From Candidatus Hydrogenedentota bacterium (lineage in GTDB: Bacteria; Hydrogenedentota; Hydrogenedentia; Hydrogenedentales; CAITNO01): 54,530 bases of DNA. Under the pieces are notes generated by a model. The model was given only the letters and a program-made list of their open reading frames with translations. It made no database searches and was not told the origin of the DNA. A program made the position numbers and the translations under genes. Positions within the stretch are counted from its first letter, which is position 1. Every line of letters starts with the position of its first letter. The stretch spans positions 1-54,530 of the forward strand of contig JAAYBJ010000105.1 in NCBI GenBank assembly GCA_012730105.1. The letters run 5' to 3'. Shown piece after piece: positions 50,588 to 54,530 of the stretch.

Positions 50588-52087
50588 ATGAAAGCGCTGG
50601 ACAAGAAAAAAGTATTGTGGATCACCACGGATGAGTTCAGACCGGATTGCCTGGGCGCCACGGGCAATCCATTGATACAGACCCCGAACCTGGACCGGCT
50701 CGCACGGGAAGGTATCCTTATCCGCAACGCCTTCTGCCAGGGTTCTCCCTGCGCCCCAAGCCGTAGTTCTCTACACACGGGACGTTACCTGTGTTCCACA
50801 GGCGTGCTGGACAATATGACGCCTCTCGCCGATGCTCATGATAACCTGGCCATGCACCTGGCAACCCACGGCTGCAAGCCAGCCATAGCCGGTTACAACG
50901 ATTACGCCTGCGATCCCGGCATACTTCCCGATGGACACCCACACCAGACTTCCCTGAACTATGACTATTTTCTTCCCGGTTACGAGGTGGTGCTGAAACA
51001 TGACTATGACAGCCCGGAATGGTATGCCTGGCTGCGGAAGCAGGGCTACCCGGAAAATATGTGCAACCGGGAAACCATGTATGCCCACCAAATCCCCCCG
51101 GAAGGCAGGGGAACGCACCTGCCCTTACATTTTCCCGCCCACTACAAGGCGGAACACAGCGAAGCCCGATTTGTCACGGAAACCGCCATCAGCTATTTGC
51201 GAGACCGGGAAAATGAGTCCTGGTTTTTTAGCCTGAATTACGTCAAGCCCCACGGCCCGTACATCTGTCCGGCGCCGTATCATGCCCTATATGGGCCCCA
51301 GGATATGCCCGAACCCGTGCGGCGTCCGGAAGAATTGGCGAACAACCATCCTTATATCTCACGATGCCGGAACGATTGGGGCCAGACGGAACTGGCCGTT
51401 GAAAGCGAATGGCGCGAATTACGCGCCTGTTATTACGGCATGATTACCGAACTCGACCATTGTATAGGGATATTGTTCGACTATCTCAAGGAATCGGGAC
51501 AGTGGGAGGATACCCTCATCATTTTCACCTCAGACCACGGTTCCTACCTGGGAGACCATTATCTTGCGGGCAAGCCCCATTTTTATGATGCTGCCATCCG
51601 CGTGCCCATGATCCTACGCGACCCGAGCCCGGAGGCGGACACAACCCGGGGAACCCAGTCCGACGGCTTTGCCGAAGGCGTCGACATTGCCCCAACCATC
51701 TGCGGCTTTTTGGGTACCCCCCCCCACCCCCGCTTTCAGGGGAAAAGCATGCTTCCCTATCTGCGCGGGGCGCCCGACGCCACATTGAAGTCGGAAATAT
51801 TCTACGAGTTTTATTATTACAACCTGTTACGTGACACGGCCGGTGTCTGCCCAGAGGAATGCAGGTTATGGCTGGTGCGTGATGACCGCTACAAGTACGT
51901 ACAATTCGGGGAAGCGTCGATGCCCGCGCAACTTTTTGATCTGCGACGGGATCCCGGTGAATTTGAAAACCTGGCCGCGTTGCCGGAATACGCGCCTGTT
52001 ATCGCCGATTATTGCCAACGGTTGATCCGCTGGCGCATACGCAACGAAGACCACCGCATGGAGCAATGGGCGCGCCAGTTTAGGTGA
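50588..52087 (+). CDS. Type I sulfatase, no signal peptide
   Basis: 499 residues from the ATG at 50588 (MKALDKKKVLWITTDE), chosen over a TTG at 50516. The formylglycine motif is CAPSR with Cys55 in CQGSPCAPSRSSLHTGR, requiring conversion by a maturase. Other active-site blocks are WITTDEFRPDC, NYVKPHGPYICP and FTSDHGSYLGDHYLAGK, and the C-terminal region has LFDLRRDPGEFENLA. These are the alkaline-phosphatase superfamily sulfatase features (choline-sulfatase or glycan-sulfatase type). The absence of a signal peptide suggests a cytoplasmic enzyme, acting on imported substrates. No anaerobic or FGE-type maturase is in the window. Confidence 0.95.
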   Translation: MKALDKKKVLWITTDEFRPDCLGATGNPLIQTPNLDRLAREGILIRNAFCQGSPCAPSRSSLHTGRYLCSTGVLDNMTPLADAHDNLAMHLATHGCKPAIAGYNDYACDPGILPDGHPHQTSLNYDYFLPGYEVVLKHDYDSPEWYAWLRKQGYPENMCNRETMYAHQIPPEGRGTHLPLHFPAHYKAEHSEARFVTETAISYLRDRENESWFFSLNYVKPHGPYICPAPYHALYGPQDMPEPVRRPEELANNHPYISRCRNDWGQTELAVESEWRELRACYYGMITELDHCIGILFDYLKESGQWEDTLIIFTSDHGSYLGDHYLAGKPHFYDAAIRVPMILRDPSPEADTTRGTQSDGFAEGVDIAPTICGFLGTPPHPRFQGKSMLPYLRGAPDATLKSEIFYEFYYYNLLRDTAGVCPEECRLWLVRDDRYKYVQFGEASMPAQLFDLRRDPGEFENLAALPEYAPVIADYCQRLIRWRIRNEDHRMEQWARQFR

Positions 52088-52172
52088 AATGAGTGCGGCA
52101 TCACCTGCTTGCCTTTGCGGAACCGTTTAATATTTTGCCTGCGTGTTCTTTGTCGCAGTCCGCGGCTGCCGT

Positions 52173-53024
52173 TCAGAAATAGGCCAGCACCTGTTCAAAG
52201 TAACGGTTCTCTTCATAGGACCGGTTCCGACATTCCTCTATGGGATATTGCTGAACAAGATTCTGCAGCAGGGCGACACGGTCCTCCGGCGCGGGATGGG
52301 TGGCGAATAGGGGAAGCGACCGGCCGCCCCCCTGTTTTTTGTCCATATCAAGCAGTTTGTTCATGAAGGCGATCATGGCGTCCGGAGGATACCCGGCACG
52401 ATACAGGATATCCATGCCCACCGTGTCCGCCTCGTTTTCCTGCTTGCGGCTGAAACGGGCGGAAACACCGACAGTAAACAATTGTTTCGCCAAGGAAGCC
52501 GCAGCCCCTGGATTTTCACCCAACGCGATTTGCGTTATCAGTTCCATGCCCGTCTGGCGGGTCATCATTTCCCCATGATGCCGCGCGCTTACATGGGCGA
52601 TTTCGTGCGCCATGACGGCCGCCAATTCCGCCTCGTTGGAGCATAACTTCATCAGGCCGGTGTAAATGTACATGTAACCGCCGGGCAGGGCGAAAGCGTT
52701 TACGGTGTCCGACGCGTCAATCACCTTGAACCCATAGGGAACATCCTGGCGGGGCGCCATGCTGGACAGCCTTCTGCCGATATCCGCCACATATTGCTGG
52801 AGGGCGGGATTAGCAAGAAGCACCGCATCCTTCTCTATTTCGGAGGAAAACTGCTGTCCCAACTGAATTTCCTGTTCCGTACTCACTAAATTCAGATTGG
52901 TGATGAGCCCCCCGCCTCCAACCCCGCCACCCAGGCTCAGCCCCGTGTATTCTTCCAGTGTGGCACAACCCGCCATACCCAGGATTACCATCGTTATGAC
53001 ACCATACGCTTCCACATACCGCAT
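52173..53024 (-). CDS. M48-family metalloprotease lipoprotein
   Basis: 283 residues. The signal sequence ends in the lipobox MAGC (Cys20). The zinc motif HEIAH occupies 140-144 and the third ligand is Glu198 in ENEADTVGMDIL. The segment VIDASDTVNAFALPGGYMYI is typical of M48 envelope proteases such as BepA/LoiP/YcaL, which degrade misfolded outer-membrane proteins. A further C-terminal block reads SLPLFATHPAPEDRVALLQN, the family's usual end. No membrane span other than the signal. It fits with the window's folding factors (PpiD-like, parvulin) as envelope quality control, though far from them. Confidence 0.93.
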   Translation of the reverse strand: MRYVEAYGVITMVILGMAGCATLEEYTGLSLGGGVGGGGLITNLNLVSTEQEIQLGQQFSSEIEKDAVLLANPALQQYVADIGRRLSSMAPRQDVPYGFKVIDASDTVNAFALPGGYMYIYTGLMKLCSNEAELAAVMAHEIAHVSARHHGEMMTRQTGMELITQIALGENPGAAASLAKQLFTVGVSARFSRKQENEADTVGMDILYRAGYPPDAMIAFMNKLLDMDKKQGGGRSLPLFATHPAPEDRVALLQNLVQQYPIEECRNRSYEENRYFEQVLAYF

Positions 53025-53132
53025 ATTTTTGGTTCCTGTAGATTTTCTGATGATATAACAGTCTTTTGCTGAATTGATTACGCGGGATGGGCGCTTATTC
53101 CGTTGAACACGGCGCCCTTCGTGCCGTGTAGG

Positions 53133-54260
53133 CTACTGTGCAAACGTCACCTTGAAAACAAGTTTAATGGTCAAGGGCGTATTCGGCGCGAGCAAGGCGT
53201 TTTTCACCGCGTAGGAGACCTCAATCGGTCCGGTGCCGGCGGGGGCATTGCCGCCGCCCTGCACACGCATCTGTGCGGATTTGCCGGACGGCAGGAGGAG
53301 GCTCTTCGGAAACGCGATGCCGCTTGGACGATCCGCGAGTTCAAGGTCCAGCGGCGCCGCACAGGCATTGAAAACGGAAACGACGACCGGGCTTTTTCCG
53401 CGCAAGGTGATATCGCTTGTTTCCATCTTGACGGAGGCCTCGATTAAGGGACGCAACCATTCTTCTCTGCCCACCAGTTTGCCAGAACCGAACACCACAG
53501 TGCGGCGTTCAAAAAGTGCCTCTTTCAGTCCTTCCGGCGTGTTTTCCTTCACAAATACCAGCGTCATGGTGCGGTGCTCGCCTTCGGCATAATTGTATAT
53601 TTCATCGATGGGCGCGTGTATGTCGGTGTTCCCCAGCAAGGTCAGGTTGTGGTCCAATGCCCACTGGTGGGCGTTCACATAGTAACTGCCGCCGTTAAAC
53701 ACCTCCAGGCCGTGCATCCACCCCAGGTCGAGGTACTCCTGCTGGATTTCGCACCATGCCTTGCCGTCGTCTCGCTTCCATTCAGGATGGTTCCACCAGA
53801 TAAACGCGCCTTGCTCCTGGGCGGCTTTCACGGCGTCTTTCTGATCCGGCGTGTTTAACGGTTCACAGTCTGAAAGAAATATAGCGTTAAAATGGCCGTG
53901 GGGTTCATCCCGGGTAATCTCCGCGCCCCGGATCAGCATAATACCCATTTTATCCGCTTCCGGTTTCGCTATTTCATACGGGCGGTTGAATTTGGGAAGG
54001 ACGTCGTCCTTGTGAGGCAGGTATTCCAAATGATCCGTAATAGAGAGAACATCCAACCCGTTACGCCAGGCCTCACCAACACGTACCGTCGGCCAGACGG
54101 TCCCGTCAGAAAACACGGTGTGCATATGCAGGTCCGCCGTGATCGTCCTGTAACCGTTGATGTCGGGAAAGGCGACCTCGGTCCTCGTCTGGGCATAAAC
54201 GGTTGCGCAAAGGACAACAAACAGAAGTAACAGGCTTGTAAATGTTTTTCGTGTAATCAT
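53133..54260 (-). CDS. Secreted PHP-domain protein
   Basis: 375 residues from the ATG at 54260, which has GGAG about 8 bases upstream; the longer frame to 54461 lacks this. A signal peptide is clear (FTSLLLLFVVLCATVYAQT). PHP metal motifs: TADLHMHTVFSDG, LSITDHLEYLPH, WWNHPEWKRDD and GNTDIHAPIDEI. A C-terminal beta domain of ~110 residues follows (from about DITLRGKSPVVVSVFNACAA). Homologues are common in planctomycete/lentisphaerote-like genomes as exported proteins next to glycan genes; reaction unknown. Its partner in the window is the cytoplasmic PHP at 48509-49378. Confidence 0.9.
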   Translation of the reverse strand: MITRKTFTSLLLLFVVLCATVYAQTRTEVAFPDINGYRTITADLHMHTVFSDGTVWPTVRVGEAWRNGLDVLSITDHLEYLPHKDDVLPKFNRPYEIAKPEADKMGIMLIRGAEITRDEPHGHFNAIFLSDCEPLNTPDQKDAVKAAQEQGAFIWWNHPEWKRDDGKAWCEIQQEYLDLGWMHGLEVFNGGSYYVNAHQWALDHNLTLLGNTDIHAPIDEIYNYAEGEHRTMTLVFVKENTPEGLKEALFERRTVVFGSGKLVGREEWLRPLIEASVKMETSDITLRGKSPVVVSVFNACAAPLDLELADRPSGIAFPKSLLLPSGKSAQMRVQGGGNAPAGTGPIEVSYAVKNALLAPNTPLTIKLVFKVTFAQ

Positions 54261-54511
54261 TTTTTTCGCTCCATGGTGTTTAGGGAAAATTGTTCCGACA
54301 GTGTACCAGACTTTCCAAAGGAAATGCTCGTCTTCTCGGCTGTATGGAATACTATCCAACGCGGGCATTGCCCGCAACCCAGAATAATAGAACCACGAAT
54401 ATACATAGCGCGGCATAGCCGCAACCAAATTATCCTTTGTTTTATCGGAATGGAACAACATGGCATCCTATCCTTGTCAAAAAAACAACCCTAAAAGAAA
54501 GGACAAGACAC

Positions 54512-54530
54512 CATGTTGTTTACCGAATTA
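54512..54530 (+). CDS. First codons of a gene leaving the right edge
   Basis: ATG at 54512 begins MLFTEL and the frame is open to the window end. AAAGGA lies about 9 bases upstream. Six codons do not allow a product call. It lies in the divergent spacer that also holds the promoter of the secreted PHP gene. Confidence 0.3.

Noticed and set aside
1-54530. tRNA, rRNA, CRISPR and insertion sequences
   Set aside because: No repeat-spacer array, no transposase motif, and no cloverleaf or rRNA-like stretch was recognised by eye; a tRNA scan would be decisive for short RNAs.

Overview
The window is a gene-dense bacterial segment (54.5 kb, moderately high GC) with no rRNA, tRNA, CRISPR array or transposase that I could find. 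The gene set (DUF4091 and TIM-barrel secreted glycosidase-like proteins, a sialidase-like protein, a sulfatase, two CehA/McbA-type PHP proteins, a ThuA protein, a sigma-factor-like domain fused through a membrane segment to carboxypeptidase-regulatory-like repeats, an RHS remnant, a zinc-ribbon Ser/Thr kinase, and short CCCGAAGGG / GGTATC-type repeats) resembles Hydrogenedentota, Planctomycetota or Lentisphaerota-like genomes. That placement is an inference from gene content only. Lipoboxes and PpiD/M48-like envelope proteins suggest a didermic cell.

Layout. 1-6.1 kb (+): glycan-related genes: DUF4091 (cut by the left edge), an AGCS sodium:amino-acid symporter, a secreted TIM-barrel glycosidase-like protein and a secreted Asp-box sialidase-like protein. 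6.3-10.8 kb (-): a PAS hybrid histidine kinase and a membrane Ser/Thr kinase. 11.1-14.5 kb (+): MDR dehydrogenase, RNase HII, TPR lipoprotein. 14.6-23.9 kb (-): Tex, archaeal-like ArgS, membrane parvulin, a lone GspF/PilC-type protein, thioredoxin reductase and a PpiD-like chaperone; the last four form an envelope-folding cluster.

23.9-25.55 kb is the most unusual stretch. It begins with a 132-bp element bounded by perfect 13-bp inverted repeats and a structured leader. Five very small genes (36-63 codons) follow on the + strand, and a textbook intrinsic terminator ends the run. Every small protein begins M-[K/R/H]-H. Three are single-span membrane microproteins with acidic Thr/Glu- or Asp/Glu-rich tails. 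The last two are clear paralogues (M-K-H...I-S-A-T-R-A...W-R-x-W-Y-D-x-R) whose DNA differs mainly at synonymous sites within the conserved residues. An 8-bp inverted repeat abuts a good -10 box just before the paralogue pair. I know of no described family that fits.

25.9-34.8 kb: alpha-glucan phosphorylase (+), ketopantoate reductase (-), a repeat-rich spacer, a broken RHS tip with a possible papain-like toxin end next to a small multi-span membrane protein (possible immunity protein), a lipase-like protein, and the membrane-anchored sigma-like fusion. 35-41.6 kb (-): addB-addA recombination nuclease/helicase operon. 42-46 kb (-): ThuA protein, a large secreted protein of unknown function, and a PAS/HD-GYP phosphodiesterase. 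46-54.5 kb: CLC channel with CBS and RCK-C domains, a 74-aa unknown coupled to a PHP hydrolase, DUF2804, a cytoplasmic type I sulfatase, an M48 lipoprotein protease, a second, secreted PHP protein, and the first codons of a gene leaving the right edge. Start codons were reassigned from ribosome-binding sites, signal peptides or family N-termini; each entry gives the reason.
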